64,000 nt of DNA from Vicugna pacos (lineage: Eukaryota > Chordata > Mammalia > Artiodactyla > Camelidae). Each line of letters opens with the position of its first letter. The first letter of the stretch is position 1. Below the pieces are notes generated by a model. That model saw nothing but the letters and a program-made list of their open reading frames with translations. It did not search any database and had not been told where the DNA came from. This document shows, in pieces, positions 1 to 12,832 of the stretch. The translations under genes and the position numbers were made by a program. The stretch is taken from positions 1,302,001 to 1,366,000 of the forward strand of contig NW_027328746.1 of assembly GCF_048564905.1 (NCBI RefSeq), given 5' to 3'.

Positions 1-1461
1 CTTTTTGAGCCCATGGTTTATTTTTGTCAATCTTACTTTCTTACTCCAGATCTATATCTTACATATTGTAAAAATTTATTTAATAACTGACAGTGTGATT
101 TTTTTTGTTTTCTTCCTTCCCAAATTTTCTTGGCTAGTATTATGACTTTATTATTCCTGAAGAATTCTAAAATTCTTTGCTCAAGTTAAAAAAAAATCAG
201 ATAAGAGTTTCCATGGGATTTTTTTTGTAATTTTTGAATTATCTTTAGGAAAACATACATCTTTACAAAACTGCTTTCCTCCATACAATATGTTGATGTC
301 TCTACATTCACACCTCTTACTTTACCCCTCAGTACATTCCTGTAGTTTCTTCATGTACAACATGGGCATTATTTTTGAGTTTATTCCAGTTTATTGTTGA
401 TGTTTTTGTTAATTTTGTAAGTGAGAATTTTTTGCTATTATATTTTTTAACTGTTTAAACTGACACATAGGAAGGCAGATTCGGTTTGTAAATATTCACT
501 TTGAAACTTGTCATTTAAAATTGTAAGTATTAAGTACTTGTTCCAGAATCCTTTCTTTTCTGTTTTTCAAAATTTGTTTCCAAGATTATCAAAATGGTCA
601 TAGCTAAGTAGAACACGTGTGGAGACAGATGGAGAGAGGTAGTGTGGCTCATGTGCAAACTGTGAGCAATTTCATGGCTGCCTTTAGGCTGGAGAAGCCA
701 CAGAAGAGCCCAGGTTAGACCAGGGGAGGCTTTGTCTGCACTTGAAAGCCAGCTTTCCTGCCTTTATTGTGAAGCCCGGTGGGCGTGGGAGGTAGATGAT
801 CAAGGTCCGATGGAGGTCATTGGCTGCACAGAGCACTGTGTCTGTGAGAACTGGAGACCATCGCCATGGGAAATGCTTGGTGCCAAGAACACTGCAGGGG
901 AGCTGGGGATCCTGTGTGTTAAGGATTTTCCAGTCCTGGGAGAGGGAAGAGCAGACTCTCCATTCAGATCTGAGTTTGAACTCATCCTCTCTTTTTTACT
1001 GGTCCTCTGACTTTTGTCAATTAGATGCCCTCTTTGAACTCCTGTTTTCTTGTCTCTGAAAATAGGAGAATTACGGCCTGCTGCTAGAGTGTTTGATCAG
1101 AGTAAATGATTTGTGTCTATAACATGCCACGTACAGTCACAAGCTCAGTGAGAAATGGGCTGTCGCCTCTTCTTCTGCAACTCAGTGCTTGACAAGACAT
1201 GGGGGAAAGCCAGTCCCTAATTTGTGTGCGATGCAAGTGGGAACAAAATTAATGTCTTGCGTTTCCCTAGCAGTATTCTTACACCTTTGCTTCATTTACT
1301 TCTTTCCTCCTTTCCTTTCCCCTTTCCCCTCCACCACAAAAAGTCCCTGAGACTCTCTCAGAACACTAGATTCAAATTACTTTAAAGGTTTGCTCATTCT
1401 CATGAAATGACAGTAACATAAAAAAAGTCTGTACACGTCCCAGAATTCATTGTATTTGATT
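1..1461. other. No gene seen; intron-like
   Basis: AT-rich sequence with possible very old L1 text in 1-560. The short open frames at 732-1059 overlap one another and show no family resemblance. Confidence 0.5.
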
Positions 1462-1481
1462 TACACACACGCGCGCGTGCG

Positions 1482-1523
<42 letters not shown>
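1462..1523. repeat. (CA)n(CG)n microsatellite, Z-DNA-prone
   Basis: Sixty-two bases of unbroken pyrimidine-purine alternation, made of CA, then CG with one TG, then (CA)n. Strict alternation with a CG core is the sequence pattern most prone to left-handed Z-DNA. Confidence 0.95.
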
Positions 1524-1526
<3 letters not shown>

Positions 1527-2234
1527 AGGCTACCTCCCACTTGCTGAGGGAGAAGGACCACTTTTTCTGAGTTTTCATTCACTGAGCGTGAGAGCAAAGT
1601 CTCTTACGCAGACTTTCACCAGGCTTCGTCCATGGTATTTTTAATTGGATTTCTGCTTTGTGGCCATTGATATATTCTCCTAATAGAAGAGAGGAAGTGG
1701 AGACATAGACATTCTGCTGAAATATTGGTGTCATCATATTTGAGTTGGAAAGGACATAAGACAGCATAGAGTCGTAACTTTTTATGCGTGAGGATCCATG
1801 ATAGTGTAACATGGAAAACAACCTGGGTCTTCTGCCATCGTGTCCACGCGGGTGAAGAGGCAATTGGGTGGGGGATGGCAGGGATCCCTCTTGTTTGAGT
1901 TCCAGGGTCTTGCTAGTTTTCATTGCTCAGCTGCCTTTAGTTTATGTGCATGTGGCCTCTCATGGGAAGGTCACTCTGTCCTAATAGACTGAGTTTCTAA
2001 TCAGCAAAAAGCTCTGGACCCACTCATATTTCCCAGAGTTTTTCTGCTGACCTGCTGACACTTTATATAAATGAGACCTAAGAAACTACTGGATATAAAA
2101 ACCTTATTGTTATCGTTTGCCCTCGATTTCCATAGGAATGGGGTGCTGTCTCAGGCTGTCTAAGGCTAGATCTGAACAAAGATAGGGTGACAGGCTGTGC
2201 TGCTGGACCCTCCACATTCGAAGGGGATTTCCAC

Positions 2235-2350
2235 CTCAGTTTTTAAAATCAGGCAGATGAGTGCAAATCTTGCCTTTACCAGTTATTAGCTTTGTGACCT
2301 TGGGGAAGAAACTGTACTTTTTTGTGTCCAATTTTCTTTGTCTGTTAATA
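2235..2350 (+). mobile_element. MIR SINE
   Basis: CTTTACCAGTTATTAGCTTT then GTGACCTTGGGGAAGAAACT matches the MIR core. Ancient and decayed. Confidence 0.65.
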
Positions 2351-2934
2351 AGTTCAGTATTTATCTTAAGGTTTTTGTTTTAGAATTGATTGAGCTAATT
2401 CCCTCATTTGTACCTAAAATACTGATCGCGTGGTTCTATGCTGGTGCCTTGGTAGTTGATTACTAAGGGACTCAGCAGTGAGAATAGGGGTGGGGGACCC
2501 CTGGATAATAGAGCTTATATTCCAGGATATGCTTGTTAAAGACTGGATGTGCATTTATCCACTCCTTTCCTAATCTGCACTGGTTGTGTATATATCTTTA
2601 TACTATTATATGAACAATTTTAATTGCAATTTAAATCTGTAGTATTTAAAATATGTAGCTATAACAAAAATACGTGAAATAAGATGATTTGACTTTTATT
2701 TCCTTTTCAATAAGCAAAACAATATAAAATGGAAAAGAATAAAAGTTTTGAAGGAGTAGAAATAATTTTATTTCTGTGGAATCAATTCCGTATAATAGGT
2801 TTTTTGGTTGTGTTGTTAAACAGCATATAAAATTGATAGGTTGTGACATATTGGAAATGAGGAAACAGTGGAGACATACTAACTCCAATGCAGTCATTTT
2901 GTTACCAAGTCCGAACTCGTTCTGCTTGCTGCAT

Positions 2935-3420
2935 GACAGGCCAATAAATCAGGAGATGAGGTGTTGGAGCAAGGAATAGTGACTTTATATGAAAGGCTGG
3001 CAGACCCAGAAGATGGCATAATGATACCTGGAGACCCGTCTTCCCCAAGTCAGAATTCCATCTCCTTTTATACTAAAAAGGGGCGGGGGTGTGGTTGGTT
3101 GTTGCAAACTTCTTGCCGTACGAATTGTTTGTCCTTGGAATCCTTTGTTCTTGCAGCTGTCCATGTGGATCAATTCATGGTGCCCCTGTAATACCTCCAA
3201 AGAAACTAAGGTTATCCTCTATTTTGCAACTTGCCATCTCTACATAAGTGCAGAAGAGCTAACATCCTTAAAGATCAGAGCCCAGAGAATAGGCTCTCCT
3301 GGATATTTCAGGCTAAAAGCAACTTTCTTTTACAAAAGTGCAGAGTTAGCAAGTCTGAGCCTAGAAAACAGGGCACAGGTTTAAAGCCAAAGAGACACAT
3401 ATAACATGGAGTCAAATTTG
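2935..3420 (-). mobile_element. LTR fossil (endogenous retrovirus kin)
   Basis: Text such as GAGGTGTTGGAGCAAGGAAT followed by AGTGACTTTATATGAAAGGC, an AGAAGATGGC block, and TTATACTAAAAAGGGGCGGG resembles a widespread laurasiatherian solo LTR in antisense. I cannot name the family. No internal viral genes are adjacent. It is old and decayed. Confidence 0.5.
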
Positions 3421-4099
3421 TTCTTTTCTATTACAATTTCTTTTTCCACCTCATAAATAAATTTAGTAAGATACATGAGCAATTATTTTTTTATTTTTGA
3501 TTCTTAATAACGGATTATTGGGCCAAGTACATTTTTGTGAGCAGGGATGCTTTGTTTGCCTTGGGGTCACAGCAAAGTCTTGATGGGGGTGGTCGACCCT
3601 GCAATATATCTGATACCCCTTGAGTGTTAGTGAGGGTCCCCCTAATCAGGGGCTCTCTTCAGGAACCAGCATATGGGCATTGACCTCTGAAGACCTCTTT
3701 TTTAGAGGCAGGAATTTTTTTCAGTTACTGTGATTGAAAAATCACTCTAGCTGGGGAAAATTAGGGAATAAAGGAAGAGGAAAAGGGCTTGGAGTAGAGT
3801 AGAAGAGAAGGACAGAAGATCAGGGTGCCTGGGGGCTTGGCAGCGGGGCCTCGGGAGAGAGAGGAGCAGAGGTGGGGAGGGGCCCGGCTCCGGAACCAGC
3901 TACTGCACCTGTCCCCACGCCCAAGCCACACAGCTTTTAATTGGCCCAGGACACTCTCCTGTCTGGATGTCACCCTGGGCAGAACCTTGAGAATCGAAGG
4001 TAAGTGGTGGGCAGCATTCACCTGGGGGGTCACTGAGGACTTTGGTCAAGTCCACAGTGCCTTTTCTGGTCATGTGACTTCACTTGTCCTTTATTTCAG

Positions 4100-4208
4100 G
4101 ATCTGAGACGCAGGAGCAAGGAACTCAGGGAGAGATCCAGGAAGACATCTGACAGTTTTAAGAGACGACAGTCACAGCGACACGGGGAGAGGAGACACTT
4201 GCAGCAAG
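4100..4208 (+). other. Exon-like open stretch upstream of TRAPPC9 relic
   Basis: An acceptor-like CTTTATTTCAG precedes 109 bp open in one frame (DLRRRSKELRERSRKTSDSF KRRQSQRHGERRHLQQ) and ends at CAAG|GTAAAA. It does not resemble the TRAPPC9 segment expected before the exon at 4603. It may be a chance open frame in Arg-rich purine-biased DNA. Confidence 0.2.
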
Positions 4209-4602
4209 GTAAAATGACTTCACAACTATTGCATCAGAGCTGCAGGTGTGAGAGAGCCTAAGCCTGCCTCAGAGTGCAGGGGACAAGCGGAAAGGAATGG
4301 TAAAATTTCCACTGACAATTGAAATTTTGTTAAATAGCCTGCTACTGTTAATTGTATCACTTGAATGTACGCAGGTGTATTTCTGTGAGCATTTATAGGT
4401 TCACACAACCCCACCAGCCCCTCTTGACCCCTTCGGGGATGGGCTTTCTCAAGCACAGTGCCCCTCCTGCTTGGGAGGGCCACGCTGCGGGTCCTCGCCT
4501 GGGGCCGGGCTGCCGCAGGGCACTGAGTCCCCGAGGCACGGCCTGCGAGTCACGACAGGAACATCTCTGCTCTTGCCTGAGGTCCTCCTTTTCCCCCTAC
4601 AG

Positions 4603-4726
4603 TGTAAGAATGCCGGTGACTCAGTTAGAAGCATGCTTCTAAGCTGTCCATGTCCTTGCCATCCAGAAGCGGAGCCTGGAAGCTTCCGAAATTCTCCAGA
4701 ATGCGGTTTACATTCACCTTCGACAG
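4603..4726 (+). pseudogene. TRAPPC9: TRAPPC9 exon relic (broken)
   Basis: TRAPPC9 (NIBP) is a subunit of the TRAPPII tethering complex, acting in Golgi and endosomal traffic and linked to NF-kB signalling. This 124-bp block has an acceptor (CCCCCTACAG) and a donor (CAG|GTGAGT). Its 3' half reads [23 protein letters not shown], close to human [23 protein letters not shown] from memory. The 5' half needs a 2-bp deletion just after KNAG to return to frame as VTQLEAC, and is then followed by F and an in-frame TAA where human has I-K. The exon therefore cannot be translated normally. It ends in phase 0, matching the next exon at 21433. Most likely it belongs to a decayed duplicate; assembly error is the alternative. 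Confidence 0.85.
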
Positions 4727-7159
4727 GTGAGTGTATGTCCTTTTACAAGTGGAGGAATTTCTGTAGTTTTCCTGGAACTTACTCACCACTAGTCCATCTG
4801 ATTTTTCCGTGCTAGGATTCAGTATGGCATGCTAAAAATTCTGGAGTCAGATCTTGAAACCCTGATGAAGAGGATTATTTTTTTTATTTCTTTATATGAT
4901 AGTATTTTACTTTCAAAATTCAGAGTTTTCGGTTCTTTTAGGAATTTTTTCGGGAGTTGGAGAAACAACTTTGCTCTTACCATCTTTGTGACCTGTTGCT
5001 ATATGCCTCTCACCTTTCTTCTGTCACTTGTGAGGCGGTTCCATTTGTGACCCTGTGCTGGTTGTTCATGTTATAAAACATAAAGTCTGTAAAAGTACAG
5101 TCCCTTTTACTCCGAAGACATTCCACAAATACTACTTAAATCTGGGTGTGGTTTTAAGAAGACAGAATCATTAGCACATGTACTTGCAGGTTGCTAGTGC
5201 AAAATCCCCAAGTCAAAACTCTAGCTCAACATCTAAAATCTTTCTAATCTACATTGGATTTGGATGGATAAGTGAAGCACTTTACTAAGTACTCAAGACC
5301 AGGTTTAGAATACAGGCTGGTGTAGCTCAGCAGGTCCTCCCAAGCTGCCGCTCTGCCAGAAGGTGGGGCCGAGGGGAGAGGGCGGGTCCTGCCCTCCCTG
5401 AGCTGACAGTTTCACGGCAAAGACCTTAATCAGGTGAAGAACTTGGAGTTTCTTCTAAGAACAGTGGGTTTGAAAAGAGTCCTACAAGCGCGGGAGTGAC
5501 ACAATCCCATTTGTCTCAAGTAGGGGAGAGCGGCTGTGGGGCCACTTGGGAGACTTGTGAGTCCAGGTGAGCAGTGTTGGTGGCTTCCACTTGAGCGGTG
5601 TGACGGTCAGTGGGTAAAAGCGAACAGATTGAAAGCATGTTTAGATGGTAAAAAGGAAAGGATGAATGCTGTCTGTGAAGGTAGGATGGAGTAAGGCCCA
5701 GGTTTCTGGGTGGATTAATGAGGTAAATGATGGTCCTGCTGTGCTCTGAGGAGGGGAAGCTGCAGAGGGAGTTCTGGGGAAAAGTGATGAGTTCAGCTGT
5801 GGGTAAAGTGAAAGGCTGTTAGATGTGTGGTCTGGGAGCTCAGGTGAGAGCCAGTAGTGAGTAAGAAGAGGGGAGAGAGACTTTCAAATCATTTTGTCTT
5901 GTGAACGTACAAATAAGTATGAGTAATGACACACTTAACAGCTCTATATTCTGGATTTGAAGCCCAGTAACATTTTGCTATATTGAGTGCAGAGGTTCTT
6001 AAATTTTTTTAATATAAATATAAAAAATAGAAACAAAATAGTGGAGTTAATGAACATCTTAGACTTGATATGTGTCCTTGAATGTATTTTGATACCTCAT
6101 CTGTTTATAACCATAATCTACAAAAAGTTAGCTTGTTTAGCATAAGAGTTAAAGAGAGGGACGTGACACACACTGTTGGGGGTTGAAGCTGATCTTCTTG
6201 GGCAAATTATGCAGCCTCTCTGTGCCTTAGTTCCTCTTCTGTGACTGCCCCCGGGCCGCTCATCACAGTTGATTTCCTAGACTAGATGTTGGGAGGGAGG
6301 CTGCTGAAGGCAGTAAGAAGAGGCATCTGCTAGGGATACTGAAGAGACAGACAAAGACAGATTAAAGCTGATAAACTGAGTACAAATACCCTCAAAAAAG
6401 AAAGAATCCCGCAGTGTTTTGAGCCACTTAGCGTAAGGGAAACAAAATCACGTGGACCCAAAGCTCTTGAGCATGTGAGTATTGTGGGTGGGAAGGTGTC
6501 ATCAGAAAAGGGTTGAGAAGAGGCCTTTTTGTTTCCCTTGACGTTTCCAGTAAGGGTGGGGAGCAGAAGCGAAAACCCCCCGCTTCACAGTGGAAGCTGC
6601 TGTTTTGTGCGAAACTGACCAAAGGTTGGAAACCAGTCATCAGCGGTGCTGGCAAATGAAGAGACTTCTGGATTGGGTGGGGCACTTGCTGTGACTTCCA
6701 GGTGAGCTGCTGGCTGCGGTCTGTGAGGCGGGCAGTAGGTTTGCAGGGTGACCCGGGCATAATCCCTGGCTCTGAGGCTGCTGGTCTGACTAGCAGACCT
6801 GGGCACCCACAGTCCTAATGGGGCAGCTCGGGATGTGGCCTGGGACACCTGCCGTGCTGAGGGCGAGAAGAGGGCTCCCCTGAGGGAGTGTCCCTGTGGA
6901 GAGTGGGAACGTGTTCCTGCAGGGGAGGAAGAGCCTCTGAGAAGGGGGCCGGATGCACAGGCAAGACAAGCCTGAGCACGGAGGGTTTGGGGAGCCGGAA
7001 GTCATACAGTGGCCAGAGCAGCCTTGGTCCTGAGAGACTGGAGGGAAAAGATGCTGAAAATGCAGGCTAGGGTCAGACCCTGTGGTGGGTTATGAGTGAC
7101 AGTAAAGGACTGGTCAGGCAGGCACGAGAGAACCCTGTGGGCGTCCCAGCTGGGGCGTC
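4727..7159. other. Intron-like, no gene seen
   Basis: Downstream of the TRAPPC9 exon relic I see only unassigned noncoding sequence, apart from a possible MIR piece at about 6185-6245. The remaining open frames, such as the minus-strand ones at 6428-7005, lack splice or family support. Confidence 0.5.
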
Positions 7160-7285
7160 ACGCCGGAGGGAGGAGCAGAGTTATAGACTTTGCCACTTAT
7201 TAGCTGTGTGACTTTGAGCAATATCACCGCACCTCTCTCTCTATATATCTTCATCTGTAAAGTGACAGAGTGACAAGCTCGTGTC
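7160..7285 (+). mobile_element. MIR SINE
   Basis: The text CTTTGCCACTTATTAGCTGT followed by GTGACTTTGAGCAA and CTTCATCTGTAAAGTG is the core of an ancient mammalian MIR element. Confidence 0.75.
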
Positions 7286-7984
7286 GTCAGAAGGCTTAGT
7301 TTAGCTCTGATCCTCTTTGTCCAGTCCTGTCAGTGCTGCCCTGCAAGGTTCTGCAGCGGCTGCTCTTACCCTGACATGGGAGGGCGTAGAGGGACATTGT
7401 AGCACACGAGGGCAGGAGGGGGGTGCTTTAAAAGCAGACATGTAGCCACCTGCAGCTGCAGACCGGCAGGCAGTTTGGTTGACGGTCGTGGAGAGGACTT
7501 TGGAGGCCTTAGCATCGTCTTAAGACTTGTTTTCCCTTGGGGACCGGATTTGCCTTCGCAGATTAATGTTGAAGATTTGGGCTTCTGGCAAAGCTGTTTT
7601 CAGAGATGGGTATATACGTAACATATCGTATGAAATAAAATGCTTTTATTTAAATTGTGGGACTTTGCAGCTGTTGGGAACAGCTCTGTTGGCCTGGTCT
7701 CCACGGAGGACACTAGGGGTCAGCAGAGCGTGCGGGAGGGCAAGCAGCCCACAGTGCTGCTGCGGGGGATTCTCCCCAGCACGGCGCTCTGTTGAGTTGA
7801 CTCTTCTCTGAGTTTGGTTGCCAGACGAGCAGACAGCAAAATAATGAGTTCCGGTGGGATTGTATAATAACAGGAAGAAAGAGGAACCCACAGTTTTTCA
7901 GGACTAGAACATGCTTTTGGTTCCTGATCCAGTGTGTTCCATTACAGAATTGATGAGTTGTGTCAATTCTGGGACTTGATTGAA

Positions 7985-8325
7985 ATAAACGTTCAGCCTA
8001 AAAGTTCAGAGTTATGTTTTATTTGGCGGGAGGGCTTGAGCCGGGATGACAGCCTCTCAGATCGCTCTGAGGGACTGCTCCCTAGAGGCAGGGGAGGAGC
8101 TAGGATATATAGGAGCTTTACAACAAAGACCAGGTAGTTGGAACAATAAAAGATTGCTTGTTATCTAAAGAAAGCCAGGTATCTCAAGTTCAAGAATTTA
8201 GTGCTTTTCTATGTATGGGAGGAAACAAACATATGGGTCATTGAATTCATTCCTTTGGCAAGCACCTAGCTATCTAGGGCCAGTATCCTGTCCTTTCTTA
8301 TTCTGAGTCTGCTCAGAGGGCACCA
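7985..8325 (-). mobile_element. LTR fossil, antisense
   Basis: It carries a block TTATGTTTTATTTGGCGGGA, GACAGCCTCTCAGATCGCTC and GAGGGACTGCTCC, which in the sense direction is the R/U5 side of a class I type LTR with a polyadenylation signal. It is related to the LTR in the arms at 33430-33800 (shared TTTAGTGCTTTTCTA and CTGAGAGGCTGTC-like blocks). Solo and decayed. Confidence 0.55.
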
Positions 8326-10727
8326 TTGTGAGTGGCTGCAGAGGCTGGGCTGCAGGCCTGTCCTGGCTGGGGGGTGGCGGCAGCCGCTGGTTACTTGGTT
8401 TCAGCATTCTTTGTTTACGGTTGCAGTATTTTCACTCACATTGTTTTATTTTCGTTCACAGACTGATTATGGATAATCTGCAACCTTGGAAAGCAACCGA
8501 GATGGAATTACTGCAGGTACCTTCTACATTAATAAGCCGTGTGCAAACATAAACAAGGAGGAAGCATACAAAAGGATTTGGTGGTGTAGGGAAGGGTTTC
8601 TGCACATTACAGGTGAAGGCAAGGCAGAATTCCTCTTCTTTGTGGGCAGGGACGTGAGTCCACCTTTCTTTTCTGTAGTGGTTTCTGAGAACAGTTTATG
8701 GTAATTGATGAACATTGATAAACGGTGGCACACATTGCATTTAAGAGCTGGCCGGCTGGAAACTTGTGTATTGGACAGGTGGATTTCATAGGCAAGAGGT
8801 CAGGTGGATGGGAGAGAGATGGAGCCCAGGCCTGGGCCCAGATTCAGGTTTAAGTCGCCATTTCCTCAACATAGGTCCTTGGACTAGAATGTAACCTCTC
8901 TTAACCTGTTGGTGAATCTGTGAAATGGGCATGATAATATTCGTTTATTCCTGGGATTGTTGTAAGTTGTAAAGAGTATTATAGCACACATGAGGCACTT
9001 AACACACTTAGCAGTGTTCACTGTGTGTGGCCGCCCCGCTTGGCGTGTGTCAGAGCCGTAAATGCAGCATGTGTCTATTGAGGATGCACTGGTAGCCCCT
9101 TGAATAGGTTGTGAATTTGGTGATTTCCTTTAATACTTGTAACTCTGTGTGTCATGGGCAGTTATTTTCATGGACAGATGAGGAATCTCAGGGTAAAGAA
9201 GACTGTAATTTGCCCAAAGTCAGACCACAATTTTGGGTGCTGTGGCCTCAGTTCAGCATGGGCCCCTGGGACTTCTGCCCACTCCGTTCAGCACCAGAGC
9301 CAGATGTGGGGTCGGCTGTCACCCAGCCCAGAATACCCAGCAGGAAGCGAGACACCCCTGGCCCTGTGCTGCTTGAGCAAAAACTCCGGAGAGGCAGTTA
9401 CAAAAGGGATAAACATAAAAAACAGATGACTGCAAACTGTGGTCAGCTCTGAGAAGAAAGGAACACGTCTCACCGTGCAGAGCTGGGAGCTTTCCCGTCG
9501 GGGCTGCTCTGGGGGCGTTCATCTCAGCTAAACAAGCTCTGCTCCTGCACCAAGGCAGGAAGGCTTGGCGCGTGTGACCAGGTAGACTGGGCCTCGTTGA
9601 TCATACTCATTCCCCATTAAGCGGCAGCTGTCACGGGCACTTACCTAGTAAACAGATGTCGGCCACAATCATCACGCACTTTGCTCTGTAGTTTTATTGG
9701 CCTCACGTTTGAGATGAGGTAATCGAAGCTGGGGAGTTTGCTGCATGCCCGTGATTACCTTGGAAATACCCCCACTGGTCTTTCAACCTAGACTGGTGTG
9801 GCTGTCATGTCCCAGCCCTGTGAATGGCATCGTGTAGCTTCTCCCAAGTGGCCCAAATGACTGACATTGATTTTCTTAATTCGTAGGAAATGGTATGTGA
9901 CAATAAGAGAAAAAGGTTGTAAGAAACTGTTTGGAAAACTAGAACAAAATCCAATTCTTCCCCAGCTGGGGGAGCGTACCCTGTGTCACTCACCCCCCTC
10001 ACTGCCTGGCACCTCCTCCCTGCCGACCCCGTGTTCAGAAGCCACTCTGAGCCTTTGAAGAACATTTTGTCTCATGACACTGTTGACTAGGACCTGCGAA
10101 CTCTCTGTCCCTGGTTAACTCTCTCTTCAAAGCCATTTAAATTTTATGCAGGCTCCTCCGCTCAGATGTAAGAATAGCCTCTTTAAACATCTTGATGCAG
10201 CTCCTTAATGAAGATCTTTCGAAGGAAACATAGCCAAAACCTGGAATGTATGCACATAGTGACTGTAAACCCAGCACTTTGTGAAGATCAGAATCAGAGG
10301 GGTGGGAGACTCAGGAAAGGCTTTTTTAAGGTAGCAAGGGGAAAGTGAAAGGACGCAGGCTGTGTGAGACTGAAACATCTCGGTCCCAGCCAGCAAGGCA
10401 CCTGCGTTCAGGATGGTGTGTGGTGAGAGCAAAGTTCTCACAAAGAAAGAAGTGGTGGGATGGGATGGAGGACAGTTAGGTTCTTTACTGTGGAAGGAAA
10501 ACGTGGGCTGAACATTTCCTGGTTGAACAAGAGGACTGTGACCTGATGTGCTTGTATTTTGCAGAGAAGGGTTTTGTGGGGTCAGCCTAGGGAGAATGTT
10601 CTCTGGCTGGGAAGTCGTCACAACAGGGAACCACAGAGAACTGGGCAGACCCCAGGGCCCCTGCTGGGCGAGGGGCTGCCCTCCAATTCAAGCCCTTGGG
10701 GCTGTTCTGTCCCTTAGCTGGGTCCTC
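8326..10727. other. Intron-like, no gene seen
   Basis: Contains the MIR fragment at 8870 and possibly another near 9140-9240. Nothing coding is supported. Confidence 0.5.
8870..9010 (+). mobile_element. MIR-like SINE fragment
   Basis: CTCTTAACCTGTTGGTGAAT, TGTGAAATGGGCATGATAAT and GGGATTGTTGTAAG follow the order of a MIR 3' half, ending in GAGGCACTTAACA. Confidence 0.55.
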
Positions 10728-10810
10728 AGAGCTCCCTTCACTGGGGACTCAGAGCACCCTTCACTGGGGACTCAGAGCTCCCTTCACTGGGGACTGAGAG
10801 CTCCCTTCAA
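10728..10810 (+). repeat. Minisatellite, about 23-bp unit, four copies
   Basis: The unit AGAGCTCCCTTCACTGGGGA plus CTC repeats with small changes (GCACCCTTC, ACTGAGAG). The last copy is partial. No function seen. Confidence 0.85.
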
Positions 10811-10914
10811 AACCCAGTCACGTTGATACAAGAAAAAACACTTGGGGCATGAGAAGGGCTGTGTCTCAGGCTTTGGTTGAGCCCCTGGGATGTGCCCCGC
10901 CACATGTTGTTCCT

Positions 10915-11400
10915 TGGCTTCATGCAGGAAAGTATTCAAGAGCAAGCAAGCCACTGTTGAGTAAAGGTAGATTTATTCAGAGAGATGCATTGAAAGGCAA
11001 GAGAAAGGCCACGAGGTGTGGGGTAGGGTGCTCAGATTAAAAGTAGGTACACACCCCACAGACAGAGTGTGGGCCTTCTCCGAAGAGGGAGAGAGAGGGG
11101 TGACCGCGAGGCGGCGCTGTGCTGCTGGTTTTCATGGGCTTGGTGGCTTCATATACTAATAAGTAGAAGGACCAGCCTAAGGGCAAGGGGATGGAATTCC
11201 CAGGGAGTTGGCCATTTCCCACCCTTTGTCCTTTTGTGGCTAGAATTGGGACTGCCAAGGTGCCTGGGCGCGTGTTATTCACCATGGTACTATTACAGTG
11301 GGTGTATAATGAAGCTCAAGATCTGCTAGAAGTTTAATCTCTTCTTCCTGAGCCTCAAGGCCTATTGGGGGTTGAATCCTTCACCATTTTGGTGTTAATT
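10915..11400 (-). mobile_element. LTR fossil, antisense
   Basis: Contains GTAGATTTATTCAGAGAGAT, CACCCCACAGACAGAGTGTG, TTCATGGGCTTGGTGGCTTC and TATAATGAAGCTCAAGATC, in the order found in a common mammalian LTR. No internal viral region is seen. It is old and of unnamed family. Confidence 0.55.
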
Positions 11401-11744
11401 GCTGTGGCCTTCCTTGAATGGCTGTGCTCTGACCCCTTCCATCCTGTCTCACTGTGATGACACAGAGAGAGCAAAGGCGGGGCCCTATCTCTGCTCCTGC
11501 ATTTAACAGGGGAGCGGTGGGGTGGGCTGAGGATGACTCTGAGTGGTGAGAAGGATGTTTCAGATTTTCGCACATGGGACATTGGGACCTGCCAGCAGCC
11601 ACCGCAGATTTATCTCACGGGCATTATCGCTTGTGTCACTCATCTTTTTCTATGTTCCTTTTTTTTTTTTTTAAGTATTTAATCTAAATTTAATATCAGG
11701 TTTTTTAGGAAAGAAATTCCTGTTTTTCTCTTCTTTGGGGCTCT

Positions 11745-11862
11745 TTTTGGGGGCTAGGTAATTATGTGTATTTATCTGTTAGTGGAGACCCTGGGGCTTG
11801 AACCCAGGACCCCGTGCATGCTAAGCACACGCTCTACCACTGAGCTCTACCACCTGCCCCGT
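11745..11862 (-). mobile_element. tRNA-Ala-derived SINE (camelid vic-1-like)
   Basis: Read on the minus strand, a tRNA-like head has the A box region GCTCAGTGGTAGAGCGTG and the B box GGTTCAAGCC, with the anticodon-arm text CTTAGCATGCACGGGGTCC between. This resembles tRNA-Ala and the vic-1 SINE of camelids as I recall it. Poly-T upstream on the plus strand (11659-11672) could be its distal tail. It is the best single pointer to the host lineage. It is a SINE rather than a tRNA gene, because the acceptor stem does not close. Confidence 0.75.
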
Positions 11863-12189
11863 CATCTTTTTCTTTTTGCTTTACCTGCCAAGAATCTTAC
11901 AGCTGAATTTCTAGTCGGCCTTTAACACTTACCCTGAATTCATGGCATCCATTTTTATGACTTTACCTCTCCCTGGTTTCATTTAAGTATTGAATCTCCA
12001 TTTTCTCTTCACTATCACTTTTGTCTTTTTGTTGTTATGGTTGTTAAGCTGTGTTTTAAAAATTGTTTAATTTCCCTTTTAGCAGGAGGCTGAAATTAAA
12101 TATATATGTAAAACAACTTATCACACTTAAATGCTTTTATACATTCTAAGCTGTTTAGTAGTTACTTAAAAACTGAATTGAATATTAAA

Positions 12190-12330
12190 GTGATAAGATT
12201 TTTAAATTATTTTTAACTTTTTATAAAGGTATAGCTGATTTACAATATGATATAAGTTTCAGGTGTACAATAGATGTTCCATTTATAGTTATTTTAAAAC
12301 ATTGGCTGCATTCCCTGTGTTGTAAGAAAC
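12190..12330 (-). mobile_element. L1 fragment
   Basis: The stretch TATAAAGGTATAGCTGATTT followed by CAATATGATATAAGTTTCAG and GTACAATAGATGTTCC matches a common artiodactyl L1 segment as I recall it. It is short and noncoding. Confidence 0.55.
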
Positions 12331-12832
12331 ATCCCTCTAGCGTGTTTACGTTACATGTAGCAGTTTGTATAAGAAAGTTGGGTAATGCAGAGTCAGGGGT
12401 GTGGTTGTGTCTGAGCCAGGTTCACGGTCACCCTGCCTGTCAGAGCCCAGGCCCTCACTCCTTTCTGCAGGGGAGTGAGTGGAGGCAGCTCTCATCAGCG
12501 CTGGCACCACCCTCTGAGTGGCAGTGACAGCAGTGACTGTGGACATGCAAAGTGTTGTTCCAGGAGCTTTACAAGCATTTCTTCATTTAATATTTAAAGC
12601 CCTCCTGTGAGGAATCGTTTTATGTTTTTAATGAATAATACACTTTATTTTTATTTTGATAGACTTCAAACTTCCGGAAAATTTACAGGAGTATTACAAT
12701 GAACACTTAGACACACTTCACCTAAAAGGGCAGTATTTGTCCTTTTGTGTCTGGTTTATTTAAGCATACTGTTTCAAGGTTCATCCATGTAATAGCGTGA
12801 AACAGTAATTTATTCTTTTGGTTTAATAGTAC

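Noticed and set aside
11780-11862. Possible tRNA-Ala gene
   Set aside because: The head resembles tRNA-Ala but the acceptor stem does not pair and the flanks are SINE body.
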